This document shows, piece by piece, positions 41,204 to 50,495 of a stretch of DNA of 64,000 nucleotides (the first letter of the stretch is position 1; each line of letters opens with the position of its first letter). The notes under the pieces were generated by a model that had not been told where the DNA came from, did not search any database, and saw nothing but the letters and a program-made list of their open reading frames with translations. This stretch comes from Vibrio crassostreae (lineage in GTDB: Bacteria; Pseudomonadota; Gammaproteobacteria; Enterobacterales; Vibrionaceae): positions 2,790,001 to 2,854,000 of the forward strand of contig NZ_AP025476.1 in the NCBI RefSeq assembly GCF_024347415.1, written 5' to 3'. A program made the translations under genes and the position numbers.

Positions 41204-42169
41204 TTATTCACATATACCGAATGCGCGATGGCTATTTTGCCAAACTTGCGTTGCAATCGATTGCTTTGGCTCTTTTCTAAGCAAAAAAAGTTCATTTAAG
41301 ATCGTAACTAAATATTTGGAATGATTAACATTTCCTTGATTTCCAGACATGGGCATGTCCGGAGCATCCGTTTCCAATACCAAGCATTCAAGGGGCAATT
41401 TTGCGATAGTTGTGCGTGTTTTTTGCGCTCTTGGGTAAGTTATCGTTCCACCGACGCCAATATAGAAACCGAGCTTGATCCACGCTAAAGCTTGCTGTTC
41501 ACTCCCTGAAAAACCGTGAATCACCCCACCAAAAGTAAAATTATGCTGCTTTATTAACTCGATCAGTCGGTTGTAAGACTTCCGTTCATGGATGATTAAA
41601 GGCAACTCAAAGGTCTTAGCTAGCTCCATTTGCTGGACAAAAAAACGCTCTTGTTTTTCCCTTTCGACGCCCACAAAGAAGTCGAGTCCGCACTCACCTA
41701 TCGCGACACATTGGCTGTTTTTTGAAGAGAGTAATTGGCGAAGTTCTTCAAATTGCACCTCACCCGCTTGCTCTAAAAAGTAAGGATGGAAGCCTAGCGC
41801 GTAATAAACATTCGGGTAGGATTGCGCAATTTTTTCAAGCTTACGCCAGTTATTTTGGCCTATAGAAGGGATGAGTATTTTCTCAACTTGGGCTTGTTTC
41901 GCTTCTTCAAGGTAGCGATCAATACTTTGATCAAGTGTAGCTCCCTGATCAATTACAATATGTTGCTCAAACGCCTCAAAATCCGCATGGCAATGAGTAT
42001 CAAACAGCGGAAAGTCACTTATTTGCTGTGTCATATTTTCCATTCTCTGCTTTCTGGCCTTGAGGTCAGGACGATAAGGTACACAGCTACGCTTATTTTC
42101 AGGCGTTAAGCCAAGCTCTTCACACCACTTATCGTATTTCTTAATCCAAGTTTTTATCCAACCCAACAT
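41204..42169 (-). CDS. TatD-family deoxyribonuclease with a DUF5363-like N-terminal leader
   Basis: 321 residues. From about residue 46 on it is a TatD/YjjV-type metal-dependent hydrolase: FDTHCHADF (about 55-63), GECGLDFF, HERKSYNRL and ETDAPDMP give the metal and catalytic sites. These enzymes act as 3'-5' DNA/RNA exonucleases in repair or quality control. The first 40 residues (WIKTWIKKYDKWCEELGL, then CVPYRPD) match small DUF5363 proteins that I recall as separate genes in Vibrio. One long protein from ATG 42169 or a TatD starting at ATG 42034/42043 are both possible. The C-terminus is Lys/Gln-rich. Confidence 0.75.
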   Translation of the reverse strand: MLGWIKTWIKKYDKWCEELGLTPENKRSCVPYRPDLKARKQRMENMTQQISDFPLFDTHCHADFEAFEQHIVIDQGATLDQSIDRYLEEAKQAQVEKILIPSIGQNNWRKLEKIAQSYPNVYYALGFHPYFLEQAGEVQFEELRQLLSSKNSQCVAIGECGLDFFVGVEREKQERFFVQQMELAKTFELPLIIHERKSYNRLIELIKQHNFTFGGVIHGFSGSEQQALAWIKLGFYIGVGGTITYPRAQKTRTTIAKLPLECLVLETDAPDMPMSGNQGNVNHSKYLVTILNELFLLRKEPKQSIATQVWQNSHRAFGICE

Positions 42170-42212
42170 ACTTGCCTTTAACCTCAGCTTTTGAACCTTA
42201 AATAAAACGCAT

Positions 42213-42247
42213 TAAAAAACGCCTATTGCAGAACAATAGACGTTTTT
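42213..42247 (-). terminator. prfC terminator
   Basis: A near-perfect 14-bp stem (one mismatch) with loop CAGAA between the prfC stop and the tatD start. A T-run follows on the minus strand. Confidence 0.8.
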
Positions 42248-42274
42248 GTTTAACTCGAATAGAGCGCGGAGTAA

Positions 42275-43855
42275 TTAGTGCTCGCGCGTAGCTCGGAATT
42301 GAACTTCAGGGAAACGTTCAGAAGCTAGATTCAAGTTCACCATAGTTGGTGCGATGTAAGACAGGTTGTCACCGCCATCTAGCGCAAGGTTAGATTGGTT
42401 CTTACGTTTGAATTCTTCTAGTTTCTTAGCGTCATCACATTCAACCCAACGAGCTGTTGCAACGTTAACACCTTCGTAGATAGCTTCTACGTTGTATTCC
42501 GCTTTCAAGCGCGCTACAACCACGTCGAACTGAAGTACACCAACTGCACCAACGATCAGGTCGTTGTTCTGCATAGGACGGAATACTTGTACTGCGCCCT
42601 CTTCTGAAAGCTGAACTAAGCCTTTTAGAAGCTGCTTCTGCTTCAGTGGATCACGTAGGCGAATACGACGGAATAGCTCAGGCGCGAAGTTAGGAATACC
42701 AGCGAACTTAAGGCTCTCACCTTGAGTGAAGGTATCACCAATCTGGATTGTGCCGTGGTTATGCAGACCGATAATATCGCCCGCGTATGCTTTTTCAGCA
42801 CGTGCACGGTCACCCGCCATGAAGGTTACCGCATCAGAGATACTTACGTTCTTGCCAGTACGAACATGGTTCATCTTCATACCTTGGTTGTAAGTACCTG
42901 ATACGATACGCATGAATGCGATACGGTCGCGGTGTTTAGGGTCCATGTTTGCTTGGATCTTAAAGACGAAACCAGAGAACTTCTCTTCTGTCGCTTCAAC
43001 ATCACGCTCGTTCGCTTGACGCGTTTGAGGAGCAGGTGCCCATTTCGTTAGACCATCAAGCATGTGGTCAACACCGAAGTTACCTAATGCGGTACCGAAG
43101 TAAACCGGCGTTAGTTCACCAGCAAGGAACAGTTCGTGGTCAAACTCAGGGCAAGCACCGATAACAAGCTCTAGCTCTTCACGTACGCTTTCCGCAAGAT
43201 CAGAGCCTACCGCTTCATCTAGCTCTGGGTTATCTAGACCTTTGATGATGCGAACTTCTTGGATCTCATGGCCATGGCCTGATTCATACAAGATCGTTTC
43301 ATCACGGTGAATGTGGTAAACACCTTTAAACTCTTTACCACAACCAATTGGCCATGAGATAGGAGCACAAGCCATACCTAGCTCGCTCTCAACTTCATCA
43401 AGCACTTCCATTGGATCACGAACGTCACGGTCAAGTTTGTTCATAAACGTTACGATTGGCGTATCACGTAGACGTGTTACTTCCATTAGTTTACGAGTAC
43501 GATCCTCGACACCTTTCGCAGCATCGATAACCATCAAACAAGAGTCAACCGCTGTTAGCGTACGGTACGTATCTTCCGAGAAATCTTCGTGTCCTGGAGT
43601 ATCTAGTAGGTTTACTAGGCAATCATTGTATGGGAATTGCATTACCGACGTAGTTACCGAGATACCACGTTCTTTTTCCATCTCCATCCAGTCAGATTTA
43701 GCGTGCTGGTTAGAGCCACGGCCTTTTACGGTACCCGCTTTTTGAATCGCGTTTCCGAATAAAAGAACTTTTTCAGTAATCGTGGTTTTACCCGCATCCG
43801 GGTGAGAGATAATCGCAAACGTTCTACGTTTGCTCACTTCTTGTTGGAAAGACAT
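42275..43855 (-). CDS. prfC: Peptide chain release factor 3
   Basis: 526 residues, close to the E. coli 529. It has G1 SHPDAGKTT, switch [18 protein letters not shown]3 DTPGHEDF and G4 [10 protein letters not shown]3 is a GTPase that releases RF1/RF2 after peptide release and helps quality control. It is a single gene with its own terminator; rimI and holD lie upstream. Confidence 0.95.
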   Translation of the reverse strand: MSFQQEVSKRRTFAIISHPDAGKTTITEKVLLFGNAIQKAGTVKGRGSNQHAKSDWMEMEKERGISVTTSVMQFPYNDCLVNLLDTPGHEDFSEDTYRTLTAVDSCLMVIDAAKGVEDRTRKLMEVTRLRDTPIVTFMNKLDRDVRDPMEVLDEVESELGMACAPISWPIGCGKEFKGVYHIHRDETILYESGHGHEIQEVRIIKGLDNPELDEAVGSDLAESVREELELVIGACPEFDHELFLAGELTPVYFGTALGNFGVDHMLDGLTKWAPAPQTRQANERDVEATEEKFSGFVFKIQANMDPKHRDRIAFMRIVSGTYNQGMKMNHVRTGKNVSISDAVTFMAGDRARAEKAYAGDIIGLHNHGTIQIGDTFTQGESLKFAGIPNFAPELFRRIRLRDPLKQKQLLKGLVQLSEEGAVQVFRPMQNNDLIVGAVGVLQFDVVVARLKAEYNVEAIYEGVNVATARWVECDDAKKLEEFKRKNQSNLALDGGDNLSYIAPTMVNLNLASERFPEVQFRATREH

Positions 43856-43881
43856 AGTCGCCCTTTGCTGATCTAAAGCGT

Positions 43882-43911
43882 AAAAAGGGCAAGTAGATAA
43901 TACTTGCCCTT
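43882..43911 (-). terminator. Terminator after rimI
   Basis: A 10-bp stem AAGGGCAAGT / ACTTGCCCTT with a 7-base loop and a T-run on the minus strand. It separates the holD-rimI transcript from prfC. Confidence 0.8.
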
Positions 43912-44015
43912 GAATTCTGTGTGCGGATTATACAGAAAGCGTGTCACTTTCTAAAGGGTCAGTTTACACCCTATTTTGTGGCTAATTATCTGCATAACGA
44001 AAAGACTCGATATGA

Positions 44016-44471
44016 CTAGCTAAAAGACATAAAAAGATAGCTCATAATGATCGCATCTTCGTTGCCTTGCTTGGTTGGGTAATAGTTACGACGACGATCG
44101 ACTTCATTAAAGCCCGCTTTTTCGTAAAGATTAAACGCATTCACATTACTTTCGCGAACCTCTAGCCAAGCGCTTTCCGCGTCAGCTTGCTCGCACATAT
44201 CAAGGAAATGTTCAGTTAACGCTTTACCATACCCTTTGCCTTGCTGGCTTGGGTCTACCGCTATATTAAGTAACGTGACCTCACCAACAATGTTTTGCGC
44301 GAAGAAGTACCCGACCACTTGCCCATCGACTTCAAGAACATGATGACAAGCGCCTCGACTCTCAAGATCTCGAATCATGGTTTCAGACCATGGATGAGAA
44401 TGTGCGGCCTGCTCAATCTGCCAAATGGCGTCTAGGTGTTGTTGTGAAGTCGGTAAAAATTGATTAGTCAT
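44016..44471 (-). CDS. rimI: Ribosomal protein S18 N-acetyltransferase RimI
   Basis: 151 residues of the GNAT family. The acetyl-CoA site QQGKGYGKALTEHFLD (about 80-95) and the ESNVNAFNLYEKAGF segment typical of RimI are visible. It acetylates the N-terminal alanine of S18. ATG 44471 overlaps the holD stop by 8 bases; the holD-rimI order is the usual enterobacterial and Vibrio pairing. Confidence 0.88.
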   Translation of the reverse strand: MTNQFLPTSQQHLDAIWQIEQAAHSHPWSETMIRDLESRGACHHVLEVDGQVVGYFFAQNIVGEVTLLNIAVDPSQQGKGYGKALTEHFLDMCEQADAESAWLEVRESNVNAFNLYEKAGFNEVDRRRNYYPTKQGNEDAIIMSYLFMSFS

Positions 44472-44862
44472 AAGCACAAATTTGTTGCCATAAGTCGCGG
44501 CGATGTTGGTTATTACCGTTAATGTCAGACAGTAATGGCGATTGTAATGTTTTAGCCTTCAGCTCTTGAGCCGGCTCACACCCAGCAAACCACACCCACT
44601 CAACCGCCCCTAAATCCACAGAAGATAGGTGCTGAGGCTGAATGTGTAATGCCTGAGATAAGTCGAGCTTGATACTTTTGAGTACTCGTTCAAACATCAC
44701 GGCGAGATCTTCCTGAGGCTTTTCAGGCGAAACCAACAGTAGCTTGCAGTCATTTGAGAGTGGCATCAATTCAGATTCATAACCCGCTAAACGCTCTGGG
44801 TGGCTAAGCTCCCATTGGCTAATGCCCATCTCTTGCAGGTATTGTGCGTGTGTTTGTGACAT
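44464..44862 (-). CDS. holD: DNA polymerase III psi subunit HolD
   Basis: 132 residues. The N-terminal YLQEMGISQWELSHPERL is the chi-binding region of HolD, and the rest matches the usual size. Psi ties the clamp loader to chi and SSB at the fork. It overlaps rimI by 8 bases. Confidence 0.85.
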   Translation of the reverse strand: MSQTHAQYLQEMGISQWELSHPERLAGYESELMPLSNDCKLLLVSPEKPQEDLAVMFERVLKSIKLDLSQALHIQPQHLSSVDLGAVEWVWFAGCEPAQELKAKTLQSPLLSDINGNNQHRRDLWQQICAYD

Positions 44863-44952
44863 ATCTAGCGGTGTAACCTTAGGTTTATAGTGGGCGACTT
44901 ATTAGAGCGAAGTTAAAAACGAGCTCATCAGAGTTGGGCTGATACTAACAAA

Positions 44953-44981
44953 AAATAAAGGAGCATCAAGCTCCTTTATTT
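44953..44981 (-). terminator. Terminator after the GNAT gene
   Basis: A 12-bp stem AAATAAAGGAGC / GCTCCTTTATTT with loop ATCAA and a T-run on the minus strand. Confidence 0.82.
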
Positions 44982-45021
44982 AGACTAAATCAGTTTGTAT
45001 CATATTGCGTGGAAAATGGGC

Positions 45022-45525
45022 TTATAAGTCATTGAACTCAGGACTGTAAGCAATCTCACCAGAATGCCCTGCAAGCGCACCTTCAACTAACTCGATAGCT
45101 TGAAAGGCCCCCTCAGGCACATCCCAAGTGCAGCTCAAACCAAACTCACTCGCGGCCTTGAAACCAAAGCGGCCGTAATAGGCAGGATCACCAAGTACAA
45201 CACAGGCTGGGTAACCAAAATCAACCAAAGTAGAGAAAGCATCTTCAACCAGTGATTTAGCAATGCCCTGGTTGCGGAACTCTTCTTTCACAGCAAGCGG
45301 TGCAAGCCCCTGCCAATTGTGATCGTCACCTTTAAGCGTGATAGGGCTAAACATCAGGTGACCAACCACCTCGCCTTCGTCAGAACAAGCCACCAGCGAT
45401 AGCGTTAAATGGCTATTCTCACGCAAGCTCATAACCAAATTAGCTTCTGCATCTGTTTCAAAAACAGATTTCAATAAACGATCAATGACAAGTATATCTG
45501 CCGGTGCTTCAGTTCGAATAAGCAT
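45022..45525 (-). CDS. GNAT N-acetyltransferase (YhbS-like)
   Basis: 167 residues. It has the GNAT acetyl-CoA motif VKEEFRNQGIAKSLVEDAF (about 78-96) and VLGDPAYYGRFGF, typical of YhbS-like enzymes. The substrate is unknown. It overlaps the ubiT end by 17 bases, as yhbS follows yhbT in E. coli, so the two are probably co-translated. Confidence 0.82.
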   Translation of the reverse strand: MLIRTEAPADILVIDRLLKSVFETDAEANLVMSLRENSHLTLSLVACSDEGEVVGHLMFSPITLKGDDHNWQGLAPLAVKEEFRNQGIAKSLVEDAFSTLVDFGYPACVVLGDPAYYGRFGFKAASEFGLSCTWDVPEGAFQAIELVEGALAGHSGEIAYSPEFNDL

Positions 45526-46036
45526 TCATTACCTCACTTTGTGTATCTGGGGATTGTACTCCCTTCTGCACAAAATCAGCTAATTGATTTAACAAAGTTT
45601 TCATAGGAGTCGGCAATAAGTCCAAATCTACGCTATCCATCAAGTTTTTGACTTCTAAACCAAGCTCGGTATCGCCTTCAATAGACAGTCTACGTTGGAA
45701 GAAAAGCGTATCTGGATCTTCTTTACGCCCCGCAATCAACACAAGGTCATTAAGATTCCCGCTAAAGCTTACATCTTCAGCCACCTCTTTATCAGCTACA
45801 ACTAGTTGCTCATTTTTGTAACTAATACACCAACTTAACCCCATATCTTTTATTGAGACTTTAAGCCACTTATCTTCTAAGAACTCAAAGTCACCGTCCT
45901 CTAAAGCTTCCTTAAAGACATTCTTAAGCGCCTCCAACAAGGCTCTTTTTTGTACTGTTTTAGGCAATAACTGGACTGGAGATCGCAAAATTGATGCGGC
46001 ATTTTGAACTAGTTGAGTGCGAATCTTGTTTATCAC
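45509..46036 (-). CDS. ubiT: UbiT, SCP2-domain ubiquinone factor
   Basis: About 175 residues with an SCP2 lipid-binding domain (KDPDTLFFQRRLSIEGDTEL-like region near 115-135: REDPDTLFFQ as seen here is RKEDPDTLFFQRRLSIEG). UbiT carries ubiquinone intermediates in the O2-independent pathway with UbiU-UbiV. GTG 46036 gives VINKIRTQLV, which lines up with the E. coli start (MLDKLRS); ATG 46078 would add 14 residues. In E. coli ubiT is directly divergent from ubiUV; here a GGDEF-EAL gene sits between them. Confidence 0.85.
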   Translation of the reverse strand: MINKIRTQLVQNAASILRSPVQLLPKTVQKRALLEALKNVFKEALEDGDFEFLEDKWLKVSIKDMGLSWCISYKNEQLVVADKEVAEDVSFSGNLNDLVLIAGRKEDPDTLFFQRRLSIEGDTELGLEVKNLMDSVDLDLLPTPMKTLLNQLADFVQKGVQSPDTQSEVMNAYSN

Positions 46037-46294
46037 GTGACTTATCCGTAACTTTGTCAATAATATGGAATGCATCATAGATGATGTTAAGATCTCAGTT
46101 ACTGTTATGTATCAAATTAACTTCTGTTTGATGCTCGACCTTTAATATCCTGAAAATCACAGTTATAGTAACTCAGGTAATGAGAATTACAGCAGATCGC
46201 TGCACTCACAGGTAAATATCGATAGCCACACAAAAAGTAATAAATATTTATCGATAGTGAATATTCAAGCTCTTGGAGAATTGGTAGTACTTTG
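46037..46294. promoter_or_regulatory. ubiT / GGDEF-EAL divergent region
   Basis: About 258 bases. An inverted repeat ATCAAA-N10-TTTGAT lies at 46111-46132. The half-sites recall FNR-type TTGAT/ATCAA but in reversed order and wrong spacing, so it is not an FNR box by the standard rule. The start codons used on each side are uncertain. Confidence 0.4.
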
Positions 46295-48334
46295 ATGCCT
46301 CCCCAGCAACTACAACATTGGTTTACCCAGCTAACTGCAAATAGTCCGTTCTTTTTTGCAGTACTTGATGCTCAACATAACTATTTTATGGTGAATGAGC
46401 GTTACTGCGATATTGCTGGTTTGAGTCAAACAGAGCTTGCAGGTATGAATGACCGCCAAACATTGGGAGAACAATTCTACCAACATCTTAAGCCTTACTA
46501 TGAGCGTGCATTCAGTGGCGAAACGATTGAGGCCGAAGTCACCCTTAACGAAACTGACCTCGATACCAGCCTTCATTTCAGCCTATCTCCGCTTACCAAT
46601 GGCAACAAAACCGACTACATCGTCTTTCACGCCTTCGACACATCAGAAAACCAAGTACTTGTCCGTTCTTTAGAAGAATCCGAAGCTAAATTCCACAAGC
46701 TATCTCAACTACTCCCAGACGGATTACTGCTCGTTGAAAGTGACTACATCTTGTCATCCAACCCAGCAGCAGCTCGCTTGCTTGGCTTTAACTCAACCAC
46801 AGAGTTAATTGGCGAAGAATTGGGACGCCTATTTATCGATGAACAAACCAAAACAGTTTTCAATAATAACCTCACTTCTATTATTTCTGAGTCTGGTTTG
46901 GTTTGCTTAACGGGTGCCCGATGCGGCTTTGAACGTAAGGTTCAGCTCAACATCGACTCCACCACTGTTCTTGGAAGTAATACTCAGTTGGTGCTTATCC
47001 AAGACGCACAAGAAACCGCAAAACAATATACACCGGCAAACAGTGAAGATGCCTACATCGACGCACTGACTAAGCTCTATAACCGAGTTGGGTTTACAAA
47101 GCGTCTTGAGCAGTTCATTCACAACGATACACCAGTGGTGATGCTCTACTTAGACATTGATAACTTTAAGAATATCAATGATTCACTTGGTCATCACATC
47201 GGTGACAAGGTGATTAAAGAGGTCGCTTCACGCCTTAAACGCTTACTGCCCCGTAAGGCTGTGATTGGGCATTTAGGCGGGGATGAGTTTGGTATTATCC
47301 TGCCAGAACCTGAACATCAGCGAACACCTGAAATGCTCGCTGAAAAGATCATCTCCCTGATCAATCAACCCTTCGATCTTCACCACTTCAGTAAACGCTT
47401 GGCCTGCTCGATTGGTAGCGTGAACTTCCCTCAAGATGGTACTGATGCTCGTATCTTGTTGCAAAATGCAGACACAGCAATGTATGAAGCGAAAGATCGT
47501 GGTCGCAACCGCTTGATCAAGTTCAACGAACAGATGAACAAAGAAGCGCGTATGCGACTGTGGCTGGAGATTGAGCTTCAGAAAGCGCTGCAACAAAATG
47601 GACTCGAGGTTTGGTACCAACCAAAAGTAAATGCCCGTGATTTCACCATCAACGGAGCAGAAGCTCTAGTTCGTTGGAAACACCCTGTCGAAGGCTACAT
47701 CAGCCCTGCTGCTTTCATCCCAGTTGCAGAACGTGCAGGTCTTATCGAGCAGCTTGGTCGTGTGGTGATGCGTGAAGTATTCGCAACAGTTAAACGCTGG
47801 AAGATGCAGGGGATCCTACCTGGCCGTGTGGCAATCAACCTTTCTCCTGAACAGTTTGGGAACCCGAAACTGATTGATTACATGGAAAAACTGCTGCGTT
47901 CGACAGAACTAGACCCAAGTGCGATTACATTTGAGCTAACGGAAAGCGCGGTGATGAGTGATAGTGAACACACACTTCAAATGCTTAACGCCATCAAGAA
48001 ACTTGGCTTTGCTCTCTCCATAGATGATTTTGGTACTGGTTACTCTTCACTGTCTTACCTTGCTCGCTTCCCAATTGATGAGCTAAAGATAGACCGTGCT
48101 TTCATCTCCGATATCGATACCCTACCAAAGCAAATCACCGTAATTGAAAACATCATCAACCTGGGTAAGTCTCTCGATTTAACTGTGGTTGCTGAAGGTG
48201 TCGAAACTAGTGAGCAAGCGACTCTGCTGTCTAATCTCAACTGTAGTTCGATTCAAGGCTTCCACTTCTACCGTCCGCAACCAAAACAAGATGTCGAAGA
48301 GTTGTTTGCCCAAAACCGCCGCCATAAGAATTAA
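46295..48334 (+). CDS. rocS: PAS-GGDEF-EAL c-di-GMP enzyme, RocS-like
   Basis: About 679 residues: two PAS-like domains (about 10-120 and 125-240), a GGDEF domain (DALTKLYNRVGF, then GHLGGDEFGIIL near 328-339) and an EAL domain (NGAEALVRWKHP near 452-463, with DDFGTGYSSLSYL near 575-587). Both catalytic motifs are intact, so it could make and break c-di-GMP. Its place next to ubiT/ubiUV matches V. cholerae RocS (VC0653, from memory), which affects rugosity and motility. There is no signal peptide. ATG 46295 is used; TTG 46292 directly before it is possible. Confidence 0.85.
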   Translation: MPPQQLQHWFTQLTANSPFFFAVLDAQHNYFMVNERYCDIAGLSQTELAGMNDRQTLGEQFYQHLKPYYERAFSGETIEAEVTLNETDLDTSLHFSLSPLTNGNKTDYIVFHAFDTSENQVLVRSLEESEAKFHKLSQLLPDGLLLVESDYILSSNPAAARLLGFNSTTELIGEELGRLFIDEQTKTVFNNNLTSIISESGLVCLTGARCGFERKVQLNIDSTTVLGSNTQLVLIQDAQETAKQYTPANSEDAYIDALTKLYNRVGFTKRLEQFIHNDTPVVMLYLDIDNFKNINDSLGHHIGDKVIKEVASRLKRLLPRKAVIGHLGGDEFGIILPEPEHQRTPEMLAEKIISLINQPFDLHHFSKRLACSIGSVNFPQDGTDARILLQNADTAMYEAKDRGRNRLIKFNEQMNKEARMRLWLEIELQKALQQNGLEVWYQPKVNARDFTINGAEALVRWKHPVEGYISPAAFIPVAERAGLIEQLGRVVMREVFATVKRWKMQGILPGRVAINLSPEQFGNPKLIDYMEKLLRSTELDPSAITFELTESAVMSDSEHTLQMLNAIKKLGFALSIDDFGTGYSSLSYLARFPIDELKIDRAFISDIDTLPKQITVIENIINLGKSLDLTVVAEGVETSEQATLLSNLNCSSIQGFHFYRPQPKQDVEELFAQNRRHKN

Positions 48335-48498
48335 GTACCTCATATTTAAACCAAGCCAACATGTAAAACGGTCACTCGTCAGTACCTCAAACGGAGTAAA
48401 AGCAGATTTATCCATCTAAACCTGCCTTACATCAATTCCGTCATTCACAATTCTTCATAAAATGCTCGCTTCAACTCAATTCTACTGGTAGTGAGCAA

Positions 48499-49512
48499 AT
48501 GGAACTCTTATGCCCAGCGGGTAACTTACCTGCTTTGAAAACCGCTATTGATTGTGGTGCGGATGCTGTCTATATCGGATTCAAAGACGATACCAATGCC
48601 CGACACTTTGCAGGCCTAAACTTTGCGGGTAAAAAGCTCGATCGTGCTGTGCAGTATGTGCATGACCACAACAAGAAAATTCATGTTGCCCTAAACACGT
48701 TTGCTCACCCAAATGGCTTCGACCGTTGGACCAATGCCGTAGACAACGCTGCTGCGCTAGGTGTCGATGCACTGATCATCGCAGACATCGCGGTGCTTGA
48801 GTACGCAGCAAACAAATATCCAGATCTAGAACTGCATCTATCGGTACAAGCATCAGCGACCAATGCCGCTGCTATCGACTTCTACCATAAAAACTTCAAC
48901 GTTAAGCGTGTGGTACTGCCGCGTGTATTATCGATTCATCAGGTCAAACAGCTTTCTCGTAATATCACTTCTGACGTTGACCTTGAAGTATTCGCTTTTG
49001 GTAGCTTGTGTATCATGGCAGAAGGCCGTTGCTACCTCTCTTCATACATGACAGGCGAATCACCCAATACCGTTGGTGCTTGTTCTCCGGCGAAATACGT
49101 TCGCTGGCAAGAAACAGAAACAGGCCTCGAATCTCGATTGAACGAAATCCTTATCGATAAGTATGAAGCAGGTGAAAACGCAGGTTACCCAACGCTGTGT
49201 AAAGGCCGCTTTGAAGCAGAGATCGACGGTGAACGTAAGCGCTATCACGCACTTGAAGAACCAACCAGCCTAAACACGCTATCAATGCTGCCAGAGCTTT
49301 TCGCAGCCAATGTTGCTTCAGTGAAGATTGAAGGTCGTCAACGTAGCCCAGCTTATGTAGAACAAGTAACTCGTACGTGGCGCGCAGCCATCGACCGCTA
49401 CTTAGCAAATCCTGAACAATACCAAGTAGAACAAGCTTGGAATGCGACACTGGCGAATGTATCGGAAGGTACACAAACCACGCTTGGCGCTTATCATCGT
49501 AAATGGCAATAG
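48499..49512 (+). CDS. ubiU: UbiU, O2-independent ubiquinone hydroxylase subunit
   Basis: 337 residues of the peptidase U32 family (MELLCPAGNLPALKTAIDCG at the N-terminus). Cys of CIMAEGRC (about 170-178), GACSPAK and a later one fit the 4Fe-4S site known for UbiU. With UbiV it hydroxylates ubiquinone precursors without oxygen, probably using prephenate. It is followed 18 bases later by ubiV. Confidence 0.92.
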   Translation: MELLCPAGNLPALKTAIDCGADAVYIGFKDDTNARHFAGLNFAGKKLDRAVQYVHDHNKKIHVALNTFAHPNGFDRWTNAVDNAAALGVDALIIADIAVLEYAANKYPDLELHLSVQASATNAAAIDFYHKNFNVKRVVLPRVLSIHQVKQLSRNITSDVDLEVFAFGSLCIMAEGRCYLSSYMTGESPNTVGACSPAKYVRWQETETGLESRLNEILIDKYEAGENAGYPTLCKGRFEAEIDGERKRYHALEEPTSLNTLSMLPELFAANVASVKIEGRQRSPAYVEQVTRTWRAAIDRYLANPEQYQVEQAWNATLANVSEGTQTTLGAYHRKWQ

Positions 49513-49530
49513 AGCCAAATGGAGAACTCA

Positions 49531-50409
49531 ATGAAATACGCATTAGGCCCTCTACTTTATTTTTGGCCAAAACAAGACGTTGAAAGCTTCTATGAGCAAG
49601 CGAAATCAAGCTCTGCTGATATCATATATCTCGGTGAAGCCGTGTGTTCAAAGCGTCGTGAGATGAAAGCAAAACACTGGATGGACATCGCTAAAGAGCT
49701 GTCTGCTTCAGGTAAGCAAGTGGTACTGTCGACCATGGCGTTGCTCGAAGCGCCAAGTGAAGTTAACATCATGAAGAAGTACATCGATAACGGTGACTTC
49801 GCGATTGAAGCAAACGACGTGTCTGCAATTCAACTGGCCAGCGAAAGCAAAGTCCCTTTCGTGGTTGGTCCTGCGGTGAACACCTACAACGCACGCACGC
49901 TGAACTTGTTCTTGAAACAAGGTATGACGCGTTGGTGTATGCCGGTTGAGCTTTCTCGCGAATGGTTAAGTAACGTAATGACCCAGTGCGAAGAGATCAA
50001 TATTCGTAATAAGTTCGAAGTAGAAGTATTTAGCCACGGCTACCTACCGCTTGCTTACTCAGCACGCTGCTTTACCGCTCGCGCGGAAAACAAAGCTAAA
50101 GACGATTGCGAAACCTGCTGTATCAAGTACCCAACAGGGCTACAAGTAGAAAGCCAAGAAGGCCAATCAGTATTCAACCTTAATGGTATCCAGACCCAAT
50201 CGGGCTACTGCTACAACCTAGTCAATGATTTACCCAACATGCACGACCTGGTTGATGTGGTTCGCTTAAGCCCACTCGGCGTTGATACCTTCTCTGAAAT
50301 TAATAACTTCAGAGCGAATGAACGCGGTCAAAACCCGATGAAGATTGAAAGCTGCCAATGTAATGGTTACTGGCATCAGCTTGCCGGTTTAGACGTCAAA
50401 AACATCTAA
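49531..50409 (+). CDS. ubiV: UbiV, O2-independent ubiquinone hydroxylase subunit
   Basis: 292 residues, the E. coli length. It begins MKYALGPLLYFWPKQ and has YLGEAVCSKRR (about 36-46) and the Cys cluster DDCETCC (about 187-193) expected to hold a 4Fe-4S cluster. GGAGAA at 49521-49526 supports ATG 49531 over the ATG at 49519. It forms a complex with UbiU and allows respiratory quinone synthesis without oxygen. Confidence 0.93.
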   Translation: MKYALGPLLYFWPKQDVESFYEQAKSSSADIIYLGEAVCSKRREMKAKHWMDIAKELSASGKQVVLSTMALLEAPSEVNIMKKYIDNGDFAIEANDVSAIQLASESKVPFVVGPAVNTYNARTLNLFLKQGMTRWCMPVELSREWLSNVMTQCEEINIRNKFEVEVFSHGYLPLAYSARCFTARAENKAKDDCETCCIKYPTGLQVESQEGQSVFNLNGIQTQSGYCYNLVNDLPNMHDLVDVVRLSPLGVDTFSEINNFRANERGQNPMKIESCQCNGYWHQLAGLDVKNI

Positions 50410-50443
50410 ATACTATTTTCAAAACGAAGCGATTTTCAAAACG

Positions 50444-50473
50444 AAAAAGGTCTAGCACATGCTAGACCTTTTT
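50444..50473. terminator. Bidirectional terminator between ubiV and the MATE gene
   Basis: AAAAAGGTCTAGCA and its perfect complement ending TTTTT, with a very short central loop. It can stop both converging transcripts. Confidence 0.85.
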
Positions 50474-50495
50474 AGTTCGTCTCAAGAAAATCGAC

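Noticed and set aside
46111..46132. FNR box before ubiT
   Set aside because: The half-sites are in the reverse order (ATCAA first) and 10 bases apart rather than TTGAT-N4-ATCAA.
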